64,000 nucleotides of DNA from Cepaea nemoralis. Taxonomy: Eukaryota; Mollusca; Gastropoda; Stylommatophora; Helicidae. The first letter of the stretch is position 1; every line of letters begins with the position of its first letter. The translations under genes and the position numbers were made by a program. Location: NCBI GenBank assembly GCA_014155875.1, contig JACEFZ010021372.1:124001-188000 (forward strand), in the 5' to 3' direction. The notes beneath the pieces were generated by a model, which searched no databases, was not told the DNA's origin, and was given only the letters and a program-made list of their open reading frames with translations. Positions 34,179-44,035 of this stretch are shown here, piece after piece.

Positions 34179-34796
34179 TGTCAGCAACCGATGTTTCAGG
34201 CATCATAGGATTACTTCTCTCGCACCACACAAGGAACTTGCAAGTCGTGTGAGAGGAAATGGATGATACATTTTATTGCCGTTGGCTCTTTACATTTACA
34301 AAACAGTCGCTATCAAATCACACACAAAGCCACAGAATTGCCTATCACTAGTTTCCTAACCCTATTGCTAATCTCTATCTACTTGGCTACAGAAACCCCT
34401 ATCGACACTAAACGATGCGCTCGCTAAGAAGTCAGTCCCCAGTCTGACTTTCCTACTCGCGTGGCTACACAGCACGCGGAAGGACCTTGTGCGTCCTTCG
34501 CCTTTTTGCGTGCTGTCACACTCAGCACGCTTATAGCAGCCGTCTCCTATTGAGTGGCAATCCACTTCTCCGTGGCTATCACGTAGGCGTGATTCCGCCG
34601 TGACCAGAGTACTAACTATCTGGTCGATACCTCCGTGTCTCATGAGAGAACTAGTTAATAGTCCCCCTTCCTATCACCTACCCTGCCCTCATATCGGGGC
34701 ACTGTGTTACCTCTGATCTACTTGAGGTTGACCACTCTTCCCGGTAGTCTTCTATCTTGAGGCAGACCTCAGACCTCTATACTTCAGTCTTTGACA
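34179..34796 (-). repeat. LTR (5' LTR by element orientation)
   Basis: 618 bp, TGTCAG...TTGACA, matching 26400-27017 almost exactly. It would carry the promoter for leftward transcription. Confidence 0.93.
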
Positions 34797-34801
34797 CAAA
34801 C
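34797..34801 (+). repeat. LTR element target duplication, right (CAAAC)
   Basis: Repeat of 26395-26399. Confidence 0.92.
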
Positions 34802-36624
34802 AAATAACAATTAAACAAGGAAATGCCTTGCTTACAGGAAAAAAGGCTGCAAATGCACTAATGGAACACTATGCAAATGCAAACCACATTGATATTACAA
34901 CCGAACAGAAGAAAGCAATCAAAGACAAACAGATACATCATAGAAATACAGAGACAGCAGCAGAATATATGATGGCAAATCTAACAATGGAAGAAATGGA
35001 ACAGGCAATGAATACCCTAAAAAAGAAGAAATCACCGGGAAAGGATGGAATCACAAATGAAATGCTAATAGGACTAGGCACCAAGGCAAAGAAGAAACTA
35101 CTAGCAGTCCTAAATAACAGCTGGAAGAGAGGAATAGTCCCACAGGCATGGAAGGAAGCTATACTAATACCAGTCCCAAAGAAAGGAAAAGACCTGGAAG
35201 AACCAAATGGCTATCGACCTATCAGTCTACTTAGCTGTGTAGGAAAATTAATGGAACGCATTATCAATGGCAAGCTAACATGGCATCTGGAAGAAAACAA
35301 ACTCTTAACACCACACCAAGCAGGATTCAGAAATTACAGATCCACTGAAGATCAAATAACCTATATAGCTCAGGAAATAGAGAATGCCTTCCAAGAGAAA
35401 AAGCACACACTAGCAGTCTGGATAGATTTAGAAAAAGCATTTGATAAAGTATGGAAGGAAGGACTGAAAGTAAAACTGCAAAAAATGCATGTTTGTGGAA
35501 AAATTTATAAATGGATCAGCCACTACCTTGAGAACAGAACTGCCAGGACAAAAGTACAAGGACAAACAAGCAAAATGATGCTGTTGGAGCAAGGTGTCCC
35601 TCAAGGAGGAGTTCTTTCACCAACATTATTCCTAGCATATATAAATGACATCACAGAAAATTTTCCAGCCAGAGTACACACATCCTCCTTTGCAGATGAC
35701 CTAGCCATATGGACATCTGAAGAATATATTAGTACAGCTAACAGCAGAATACAGCAAGCCTTATTAGCGCTAGAGGACTGGTCAAAATCATGGCTAGTGA
35801 AGATAAGTGAGGAGAAAACAACATGCACAGTGTTCTCCCTCTCAAATAAAACTCAGCAACCTAAGTTGGTATTGAATGGAAAAATATTGCGCCATGAAGA
35901 AAATCCAAACTATCTAGGAGTCACCTTTGATCGTCGCCTGACATGGAAGACACAGGTTGAGAAAAATCGAACAAGAGCAAGGCAGAGAATGGCAATCATG
36001 AAAAAGCTTGCTGGTACAACGTGGGGAGCAGATGAGAAAGTTCTCAAGAAGTTATATACTGGACGGGTGAGGCCAGTACTGGAATATGGCATTGCAGCTT
36101 GGGCAACAGCAGCTAAGTCAAACTTTAACAAAATAAGTAGAGTCCAAAACCAAGGAATGCGAATCATAACTGGAAGCCTGAAGACAACGCCTATTAATGA
36201 ACTAGAAAAGATCACTTGTTTACAACCAATGCAGGACAGAAGAGATAGCAGAGCCCAGCAACAAGCAGAAAAACTTAGAAGATTGACAGACCACCCTATG
36301 TATAACAGGTTTAATGGTTTTGGAAAAGGAAGACTGAAGCGTAGCAACTTTGTAGAAACTGCAAAACGAAAGATTAGGGCTGATCCCATACTTAACATAT
36401 CAACAGTCAAGCCCATTTACAATGCAGACAACTTCCCAGCTTGGAGACAGCAGCAACTGCCTGAGATGATAGAAAACATTCCTGGTATTGAGAAAAAGAA
36501 CACTCAGAATGAAACCGAAAGAAGAAAAATAACCCTCAACTACATAAAAGGACCCATGCATATACAGATGGATCAGCCAAAGATTCAATTAAAAATGGAG
36601 GAGGAGGAATTCTCCTTAATTTAA
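34802..36624 (+). pseudogene. I-type LINE copy 2: reverse transcriptase (598-codon open frame)
   Basis: Continues the linker cut at 26399. The 598-residue frame from 34828 holds KKKSPGKDGITNEMLIGLG, PVPKKGKDLEEPNGYRPISL, HQAGFRNYRSTEDQITY, VWIDLEKAFDKVWKEGL (Asp at ~200), EQGVPQGGVLSPTLFLAYI, SSFADDLAIW (FADD at 288-291), NYLGVTFDRRLTWKTQ and YGIAAWATAAKSN. All RT boxes are intact and in one frame, making this the best-preserved non-LTR RT here. The frame runs off near 36545 where RNase H begins in another frame. It differs clearly from the 13-16 kb and 41-64 kb family, so it is a separate subfamily. Confidence 0.92.
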
Positions 36625-37332
36625 AAAACACAATCAGTGGCAACTGGAAAATTTTCAAGTAACTTAAAAGCGGAGGTAGAGGCTTTGAAAACTGCAGCAG
36701 AAATGCTCTTGATGGAGGAAAATAAAGAGAAGCAAATAGCTATCTTCACAGATGCAAAGTCAGCTGTCTCAATACTGAAGAGCAAAAACAGCACAGAACT
36801 AGTTGACCTAAGAGCAGCACTCCATGGTCTATGCCAGAAATCCAAAAAAGTTGTAATACAGTGGATCCCATCACATTGCAGTATACCTGGAAATGAAGAG
36901 GCAGACAGACTAGCAAAAGAGGGTGGACGATTACCACAGCCTGACATAGACATAACCTATAATGAGGCAAAAAGGTTTATAAAAAGCACTTATAGAACCA
37001 AATGGGAATCTGAGCATCCAGGCCACCAGAAGGATGATGCATATTACAAACTCGACCGAAGAGAACAAGTAGCAATCTTCAGACTCCGCACAGGACATAA
37101 CAGGCTGAAACACCCCTTGTTCAATAAACTAAAGATAGGAGATACCGATGAATGTAATTGTGGAACTGGTAAAATGACAGCTAAACATTTGCTGCAGGAG
37201 TGCCCAATATATGCAGAACAGAGAAAGATATTTTGGCCCACGCCTGCTTCATTTGAGGACAAGCTCTATGGAGATATCAACAAGCTCAAGTTGACTACAG
37301 CTTACTTTAACTACATTCAGGTTAACATCTAA
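36545..37332 (+). pseudogene. I-type LINE copy 2: RNase H and C-terminal knuckle
   Basis: AYTDGSAKDSIKNGGGGIL begins in a frame different from RT (about 36553), and a second shift near 36657 leads into 36637-37332: SNLKAEVEALKTAAEML, QIAIFTDAKSAVSIL, VIQWIPSHCSIPGNEEADRL (His and Asp kept), FRLRTGHNRLKHPLF and DECNCGTGKMTAKHLLQECP, then KLYGDINKLKL. RNase H residues are intact, with two shifts in total. The knuckle may bind RNA or DNA; that is inference. Stop at 37330. Confidence 0.9.
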
Positions 37333-38133
37333 AGGTGCATGAAGATGTATTTAGACTGCCACACTTCATACCACAGGTATGTCGGTTACAAAAGCGTCCC
37401 AGAGGCATGAAATGGAATATTGCTTGGATAGCACATCCATTACGTGGAAAGTCCGAATCAAAAGCTCACTGTGTGGGCTTCGTAAATGGTGGAAAAAGTG
37501 TCCTAGTGACACGAAATGGAATATTGCTTGGATAGCAAATCCATTACGTGAAAAGTCCTAATCGAAAGCTCACTGTGTGGGCTTCATAAAAGGTGGAAAA
37601 AGTGTCCTAGTGGCACGAAATGGAATATTGCTTGGATAGCAAATACATTATGTGGAAAGTCTTAATCGAAAGCTCACTGTGTGGATGTCATCTGCAGACT
37701 GCATTCTTCTGGTTTCCGGAGGAACAGCCTATGGTGAACGGAAGGCCCAATATACGGAAGTGAGGCTAAGCAGCCATGTGCAGGACGTGACGATTCCTTG
37801 GGTGAGCCCAGTACCAGAGCGCTATGTGATGGCTCTGCAAGTATGGAAGCCTCCTTGATTGCGGGGAATGCCCATGGTCTGCCCCTGCCTTCCCTTGAGG
37901 GTTGACCAGGATGTCTTTGGCTGTTCTATATGGGCCAGCTAGGATGGGGGATAACACCACAACAGTGAGATTCAAACGTCCTAAGAAACCCCCGGGAAGG
38001 TTAACCCGGTCAACAAATGCCCGCAGAAGTCGGGTGTGTCGGCCTAACGGCGCAAGAACGCAGCTCTGCTGTAAACAGGCACAACGCAGTCACATCCGAA
38101 AAAAAATCCGGATGAACGAAGAAGAAGAAGAAG
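37333..38133 (+). repeat. LINE copy 2 3' region with ~106-bp minisatellite and (GAA)n tail
   Basis: Three tandem units with ATGGAATATTGCTTGGATAG at 37411, 37516 and 37621, each followed by GAAAGTCC.AATC-like and CTCACTGTGTGGG segments. 37735-38105 is unique GC-richer sequence ending GGATGAACGAAGAAGAAGAA, a short GAA tail that meets the target duplication. Confidence 0.8.
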
Positions 38134-38146
38134 AAACCTGGACAAT
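38134..38146 (+). repeat. Target site duplication of LINE copy 2, right
   Basis: AAACCTGGACAAT, as at 24710-24722. Confidence 0.88.
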
Positions 38147-38520
38147 GACAGAAAAAGAGAAAAGAAAATCACAAAAGAAATGAGATTCCTGAGAAAAATA
38201 CTCAATGTATCAAAAGAGATAAGATCAGAAATGAAGAAATCAGGACTAACGTGGGGGTTATAGCTGCGCTAGATTATATTAGAAGGCAACAAGTCAAATG
38301 GTTTGGCCATGGAAGTAGGTTACCAACTAACAGTATACAACAACAAGCAATGATGTACAGACCAGATGGAAGCAGAGGAAGATGCCGACCACGCAAACGA
38401 TGGACGCAGTGAATAACAGAGTCCGTGGGAATATCGATACGTGAAGCCCATAAGCGGACACTCTTCCGCGATTTATACGTCACCTCGAAACCGCAAGGTA
38501 CAAGAGGAACACGATTAGAT
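38134..38520 (+). pseudogene. RTE-like element, C-terminal part, second half of the split copy
   Basis: Continues the frame broken at 24722: TWTMTEKEKRKSQKK, then by frame shift MRFLRKILNVSKEI and NVGVIAALDYIRRQQVKWFG, the C-terminal RT region (compare FLRRILNVSRRDKIRNEEIR at 47.1 kb). Ends at RGTRLDEMRS-type sequence near 38525. The join is direct evidence that the intervening 13.4 kb is an insertion. Confidence 0.8.
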
Positions 38521-38586
38521 GAGATGAGATCTCACACTTTAATAACATTAAGAAAGAAATGAGAAAACTGAATATTAATATGTTAG

Positions 38587-39235
38587 GTGTCATGGATGGA
38601 CCCCAGATCAAAGAACTGGCACCAACTCGACCTGGTGCTCACTAAACGCAACAATCTCCGTAATGTACGGCTGACTCACAGCTATCATAGTGCTGACCGC
38701 GACCCCGATCATTCACTCGTTTCCAACAAGGTGAAGATAAAGCATAAGAGAATCATTTTTTTTTTTGGCATATCCTTTTACAGGACATTGCTGTCAACAC
38801 CAGCATCTTTCAGCTGTGTGTTGATTTCTTGGCAAGATTACGCTCAGTAGTTTGCCATTGCTTTCTGAGCGGCCGGCTCACATACCCCGTAAGTTACCGA
38901 TGCGATTCGAACCACTGCTGATTCTCACCGTCATCACGTTACCGACGAGAGTATACGAGATTACGGAGAAAAGTCATAACCTATAAGCCACGAAGCCGGC
39001 ATAAGAGAATCTACAGAACAGAAAGAAGACCACGCATCGACACCAGCGGCACCCGAAACAAAGAGGTAATTAAATTCACCTAGGCTATGGCGGAGGCTCT
39101 GCCTAGCCCCACAAATGGAACTGCCACCGAGAGATGGAGTCATTTGCGCGACACCATCTATACCACAGCACTATCAACATTTGGCAAATATCAACCAAAG
39201 TCAGCCGACTGGTTTGAAGCACACTTTATTAGAGA
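38587..39235 (+). pseudogene. RTE-like endonuclease C-terminal fragment, split by SINE A2
   Basis: Reads MDPRSKNWHQLDLVLTKRNN, LTHSYHSADRDPDHSLVSNK (the terminal Asp-His motif), then after the SINE, RIDTSGTRNKEV, WSHLRDTIYTTALSTFGKYQ and SADWFEAHF. This is the endonuclease-RT linker of the lineage whose RT lies at 11717-12825. In-frame stops are few. Equivalent copies without the SINE are at 47465-47870 and 57465-57850. The following RT is replaced by element D. Confidence 0.8.
38755..38999 (-). mobile_element. SINE family A, copy A2, with 12-bp target duplication
   Basis: An inverted full copy between CATAAGAGAATC at 38743-38754 and 39000-39011. A T run at its left end is the A-rich tail. 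Missing from the two sister loci at 47.6 and 57.7 kb, so it inserted after the blocks duplicated, or those are older alleles. Confidence 0.92.
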
Positions 39236-39627
39236 CTTTTTTTTTTTACCAAACGTTTGGTAATAATGAGAGATTTTATTACCAAAAGTTTGGTAATAAT
39301 TCCGTACATTATTCCCAAACGGCTGGTCAAGTGACGTTTACTACCGCCGTCTGCTAGTCTGTCTTTTGTTTTCAAGCTCTTTTTGAATTTCAACTACATA
39401 CATTAGTTTGTTCCATAAAACTTTAATGTTCATATTTCAGTTAATGCCTAGACACGTTATTTACCTCTTAACGTTGAATTTGCGTACGCATGAGATGAAA
39501 GTAAGCCTGTAGACGACACTGCAACATTTGTTTTTATGAACTCCGAAGTGAGGGTTCAAAGGTGACAAAGTTCACACAGTGTTAAATTATTTGTTGAGTA
39601 CTCTTTTTTTTTTTTTTTAAGGATATT
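39236..39627. mobile_element. Element D, copy D2
   Basis: TTACCAAACGTTTGGTAA at 39246-39263, the decayed second palindrome, TTCCCAAACGGCTGGTCAAG, and a long tail to a T run near 39605. Follows the RTE-like endonuclease fragment. Confidence 0.65.
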
Positions 39628-39855
39628 GCAGTCAATACCGGTCTCTGTGGCTAAGGGCTTGCGAACGCGGATTGTGAGCCCGTATACCCGGGTTCGAAAC
39701 ACGGCGGTGCTGGTTTTTTCGAAAAAGGTATAGGGGCCGGTCGTTCAGAAAGCAATGGCAAACTACTGAACGTAACACTTGCCTAGTACATCAACAACAG
39801 CTGAAAATGCTGGTGTTGATTGCAACGTCCCGTAAGGGTACGCAACAAAAAAGTT
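39628..39855 (+). mobile_element. SINE family A, copy A3, nested in another SINE A
   Basis: Forward copy (TGGCTAAGGGC, GGGTTCGAAAC boxes) flanked by GTCAATACC and GTTAATACC (8 of 9 identical). It sits inside the inverted SINE A body A4. Confidence 0.82.
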
Positions 39856-40385
39856 AATACCAGCATTTGTCAGCTGCTGTTGCTGTTGCAGCAAGTTTTA
39901 CGTCCAGTAGTTTGCCATTGCTTTCCGAACAACCGGCTCACATACCCCCGTAAGTAACCAGCGCGACGCAATCCGCTGCCAATCTCGCCCAGGTATTTAC
40001 GTCTAGGCCCTCCCCTTGGTCTGTTCCCTTCAGTCTTGCCAGTTGTCACCAAGTTCTCCAATTCTTCTCATAACATGCCCCAAAAATGTTGACTGTCTAC
40101 ATCTAATGTCTATAATCAGTTTACGATCTACATTTGTTTCTTGAAGGACTTGTTCATTGGTTTTTCTGTCTGTCCATGGTATTCTTTGCATTTTCCTCAG
40201 AAACCACTTTTCTACAGCCATCAGATGTTTTTCAGCTTGACTGCACATTGTCCAAGTTTCACATCCATACAAAAGTACAGGTTCTATGCAGCATCTCAAC
40301 ACTCTTTTTCTCGTTTCAATTGACATCTTGTTATTGGTCAGTATGTTTTTCATCTTGCTAAAGGCTACTTTTGCTAAGGCGATTC
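39856..40385 (-). pseudogene. RTE-like C-terminus fused to a SINE A body
   Basis: 40380-40030 on the minus strand encodes SKMKNILTNNKMSIETRKRV, CIEPVLLYGCETWTMC, KWFLRKMQRIPWTDRKTNEQ and TFLGHVMRR, the C-terminal region of an RTE-like RT. A frame shift leads into ENLVTTGKTEGNRPRGGPRR and then directly into SINE A sequence (GCAATGGCAAACTACTGGAC, 40010-39856). The fusion recurs at 48240-48780 and 56537-57060, so it predates the duplications. Confidence 0.8.
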
Positions 40386-40389
40386 TTGT

Positions 40390-40740
40390 TCAAGCGTCGA
40401 GTTTCTCAGTTCTATATTGTAGTTTATTGTAGTATTGTACTATATTGTAGTAATATTTTGTTTATTAAACATTAAAAAAAAAAAACATGCCGGCGGATAG
40501 TTCAACCACATTCTCTACCGTAGCAGGCGGAAACACTAGCCACTACACCACCGAAAACACAATAACATTTCCACAAACATTAATAATGTAGTCAAACCTA
40601 CGTCACGTGACCGCGAATAATCACGTGACCAGCCGTTTAAGAATAATGCGAGATTTTATTACCAAACGTGTGGTAATCATCACTTCGTTACTGACTTCTT
40701 AACGTTTGGTAATAATCACTTCGTATTTATATTATAACCT
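40390..40740 (-). mobile_element. tRNA-like element C with palindrome D motif, copy C2
   Basis: On the minus strand: TTACCA.ACGTTTGGTAA-like motif, TTCTTAAACGGCTGGTCACG, then a tRNA-like head with A box TGGTGTAGTGG (40550-40540) and a weak B box, then an ACAATATAGTA-type repeat. It splits the RTE-like RT between 40741-40955 and 39856-40385. Confidence 0.6.
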
Positions 40741-40955
40741 CCGACCGATTAGTATTCCTGGCGTCTCTTTGATATTACTTCGCTATATATAGGTAGAAGA
40801 GATCCGATGACAAGACACCCCTTTCGTACTCCTAGCTTTATCTGTTCGTAACTTCCCTCTTTATTTCCCATTTTAATTGCTGCTACTTGGTTCCAGTAAA
40901 TATTCTTTATTATACTTAAATCTTTCCCATTAATGTTGATATCTTCCAACATATA
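40741..40955 (-). pseudogene. RTE-like RT fragment
   Basis: Reads MLEDININGKDLSIIKNIYW, NQVAAIKMGNKEGSYEQIKL and GVRKGCLVIGS-type palm sequence (GVRQGCVLSS in the sister copies), then is cut by element C. Same element as the C-terminus at 39856-40385. Sister copies at 49140-49350, 55960-56160 and 61995-62228. Confidence 0.75.
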
Positions 40956-41089
40956 ATATTAAATCATGCAATTCAACTGCGCATGAATTTCCCTAGTTGC
41001 TTAGAGCTTAGTTTAATCAGTTAAAAGATCGTAATAACATGATAGTATAGTAATGCCTTGATTGATAATTATGTTGATTCAAAATGTTG

Positions 41090-41420
41090 CTGTATGTAGC
41101 CGGAGCGCAGTGTTGGGGTGAGCGCCCAACATTGTTTAAATACCCCAATGGCTCATGAATACATAACCTATGCAACAAAAGTCCAACTCCTGGCCTTCAT
41201 GTGGCGGAACTGTTTAAACTAACAGGAGAAGGGGCGACGGCGAGTTTCTGGCGCTGGAAAATAACCAGTATGCTCTAGATGTGTATGCACGTACATGCAT
41301 GCGCAGACACGTGTGTATGCGCGTACACATCTATACTCGAGTGAGACCACAGTCTGCTCTAGCAAAGAAAGGTGCTGAAGACGGAGGCAACCAGCCAGGA
41401 GGCGCACCACAGAAATCAAG
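41090..41420 (+). repeat. LINE copy 3, 5' untranslated region
   Basis: GTAGCCGGAGCGCAGTGTTG to the ATG at 41421, including an alternating purine-pyrimidine stretch (ATGCACGTACATGCATGCGC). Recurs upstream of the three deletion copies. Confidence 0.7.
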
Positions 41421-42870
41421 ATGCCACGCAATCACGCAAAATGGAATATGTCGACTACTGCTAAATGTTATGGTGCTCGCCCTGCTTTGGACCCCCAGGC
41501 AGGTGCAGTGCCGGGCCCTATGTCTCGAAAGGGTCCAACCACATCTACTGAAGGTCCTTCTCACATGTCCTGTGGAGCCAGGCGACATGCGAATAGGACG
41601 ACTGGCCATACTAAACGAATACTTAAAACAATGCACTGGAATGCTGAGGGATTCGGCAACTAAAAAAACATAGAATTAGAAAACATCTTGGACCTAGAAA
41701 AAGTAAGCATATGTTATTTGCAAGAAACTCACCCCAACGAAAATATATAGCCTTCAAAATCAGAGGCTACCAGTGTTACCGATCTGACCGAAAGGACAGG
41801 CGAAAAGGTGGGATACTGACACTTGTAAAAAATAACATCATTGCTTCCCAAATCGAAGTCTACATGGAAGGGGTTGAGTATCAGACACTTAAACTTAAGA
41901 CAGGTAATACAGACCTACATCTGATCAATTACTACTGTCCAAGTGACCGCTCACAGGCACTGGACACACTACCTTTAAAAGAAAAAATGATTGTGTGTGG
42001 CGATTTTAACAGCCACTCGCAGAGCTGGGGCTATGATCACATGGACCAGAGAGGAGAGAGACTGAAGACTGGCAGGATGAGAATAGATTCATCTTGATTA
42101 ACAAGCCAGTCCGACCCACATACTTTCTACTCGAGATCATGGCACACTACAACTACACCTGACCTGGCTTTTCATTCACCAGACCTGGAGTGGAACATTA
42201 CACGTATTGTTTGGAAACAACTTGGTGGCAGTGACCATCGGCCAGTCTTTCTAACCGTAGAAAATGAGCTTGTAAGTGAAAGCAGCACCCTCTCGAGGTG
42301 GAACTACAAGAAAGCAGACTGGGCAATGTACAAGAATCGCACCAGCATACTGGCTAGAAACCTGAACACTGAGAAAGACATAAATAAAGTAGTTGAAGAG
42401 TTTGGGAAATGCATGCTACAGGCAGCGCGAGAAACAGTACCAAGAGGATCCCGTAAACAATATAAACCCTACTGGAGTAGTGAACTGGAACACTTGCATA
42501 ACGATGTGGAAGTGTGCAGAAAGCAAGCAGAGGCCACACCCAGCCAAGAGCACCACAATAAATTCCAGCACAGCAAAAGCCAAATTTCAAAGGGCCAAGC
42601 TGCAGGCTAGACGGAAAAGCTGGCAGGAGAAAACGGAGTCTCTGAACTTTGAAAGAGACACAAGGAAAATTGTGGAAGCTAATAAAACAACTTAACGATG
42701 AGGGCACAGGGAGAAACTCAAAAATTGCACTACATAAAGATGGAAACATCTTAACAAGAAAGCATGCAGCTGACCATTTTGCGGACTCATTCGCACAAGA
42801 TAACAATATCAAAATTAGTCCAGAGAAACAGCAAGAGATTCGAGAGAAACGATAACATACAGGACATAAG
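41421..42870 (+). pseudogene. I-type LINE copy 3: endonuclease and linker
   Basis: Frame 41421-41663 leads into RILKTMHWNAEGFGN, the endonuclease start, then a stop. Downstream pieces in shifted frames give ICYLQETHPNENI, KDRRKGGILTLVKNN, IVCGDFNSHSQSWGYDHMD, TPDLAFHSPDLEWN, GGSDHRPVF and RKQYKPYWSSELEH. Same family as copy 1, but this copy keeps the 5' region and the first half of the endonuclease. At least four frame breaks. It reveals the full 5' structure that the three deletion copies lack. Confidence 0.85.
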
Positions 42871-44035
42871 GAAATAGTACATGAGGTTCTGGAGGCACCC
42901 ATCACAATCATCGAACTGGAGCTAGCCATATCAAAACTGAAAATGAGAAAGTCACCAGGAGCTGATGGTATCTCCAATGAAATGATCAGGAACCTAGGAA
43001 CAGAGGCCAAAGCAAAGCTGTTGCAGATCTTCAATAACAGCTGGACCTTAGGCAGATGTTCCACAAGCCTGGAGAGAAGCAATCATGATACCCCTCCTAA
43101 AATCAGGGAAAGATGGTTCCATTGCCTCTAGCTACAGACCAGTTAGCCTCACCAGCTGTCTCTGCAAAACACTGGAGCGCATCATCAATCACAGACTGTA
43201 GTAGTACATTGAAAGTGAAAACATCTTGTGCCACAGCAGGCTGGTTTTAGGCAGTGCTACTCTATGGAAGATCAGACAACCTACCACTCTCAATAAATTG
43301 AGGATGCATTCCAAGAGAAGAAGCTGATGCTTGCGGCATGGATAGATCTGAAGAAAGCCTTTGACAAAGTCTGGAAAGAAGGTCTGATGAAGAAACTGAG
43401 AAACTGCAAAGTCAATGGAAGAATGTACAAATGGGTGAAAGCATACTTGCACAACAGAAGAGCCCGAGTACAGATAGACGGACTCAAGAGCAAGAAAGTA
43501 CTACTGCATCACGGTGTTCCCCAGGGCGGAGTCTTGTCCACCACACTTTTTCTAATCTTCATCAATGATCTTGTTGCTAATCTACCGCATGGAATTAAAG
43601 CGGCAATGTACGCCGATGACCTGGTTTTATGGAGCACAAATGAACATGCATCAGTGACCACCAAATTGATACAAAGAGCTGTAGATACATTTGCTGCATG
43701 GGCAAATAGATGATGTGCATAAACACTGACAAGTGCAGCACCACTCTATTTACCCTCTCTTCAAAACAAAAGGCAGGGATCATCCAGATAAATGGAACAC
43801 CCCTAAGAGAAGATAAAGAACCAACATACCTTGGAGTAACATTTGATGGCAGGCTGACATGGAGAAAGCACATCAACAAAGCAGTAGCAAAAGCCAGAAG
43901 GAAAATAGCCATCCTGAGAATGCTAAGTGGAACCACATGGGGAGCCAGTGGAAAAATACTTAACAAAGTTTACCAACAGAGCATACGACCACATCTGGAA
44001 TATGGGTCAACTGCGTGGTGTTCAGCATAAAAAAC
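42871..44035 (+). pseudogene. I-type LINE copy 3: reverse transcriptase
   Basis: MRKSPGADGISNEMIRNLG (42943), a frame break at RCSTSLERSN, then 43327-43713 with AAWIDLKKAFDKVWKEGL, HHGVPQGGVLSTTLF (S-P changed to S-T) and AAMYADDLVLW, then 43710-44030 with YLGVTFDGRLTWRKHINKA and IRPHLEYGSTAWCSA before a stop. RT catalytic Asp residues are present. The palindrome's continuous left arm starts within this RT at about 43767. Confidence 0.88.

Larger units (their letters stand above)
26400..34796 (-). mobile_element. Ty3/gypsy LTR retrotransposon, Gmr1-like domain order, integrase core missing
   Basis: An 8397-bp insertion with two 618-bp LTRs, a 5-bp target duplication, a primer binding site and a polypurine tract, transcribed leftward. 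Coding order is coiled-coil/capsid region, zinc knuckle, aspartic protease, GPY/F integrase tail, reverse transcriptase, RNase H. In canonical gypsy elements the integrase follows RNase H; GPY/F before RT is the arrangement described for Gmr1-like elements. No integrase zinc-binding or DDE core is found anywhere, and about 2.2 kb after RNase H has no ORF and no env. Two TGA stops and one frame shift also break pol. It sits inside LINE copy 2. Confidence 0.9.

Noticed and set aside
35601..36970. Minus-strand ORFs opposite the LINE RT and RNase H (up to 168 codons)
   Set aside because: Shadow frames of the plus-strand LINE; no motif of their own.
41281..41673. MYARTCMRRHV... ORF as a separate protein upstream of LINEs
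   Set aside because: It is the LINE 5' region read in a frame different from the endonuclease ORF; it becomes fused to RT only through the deletion.
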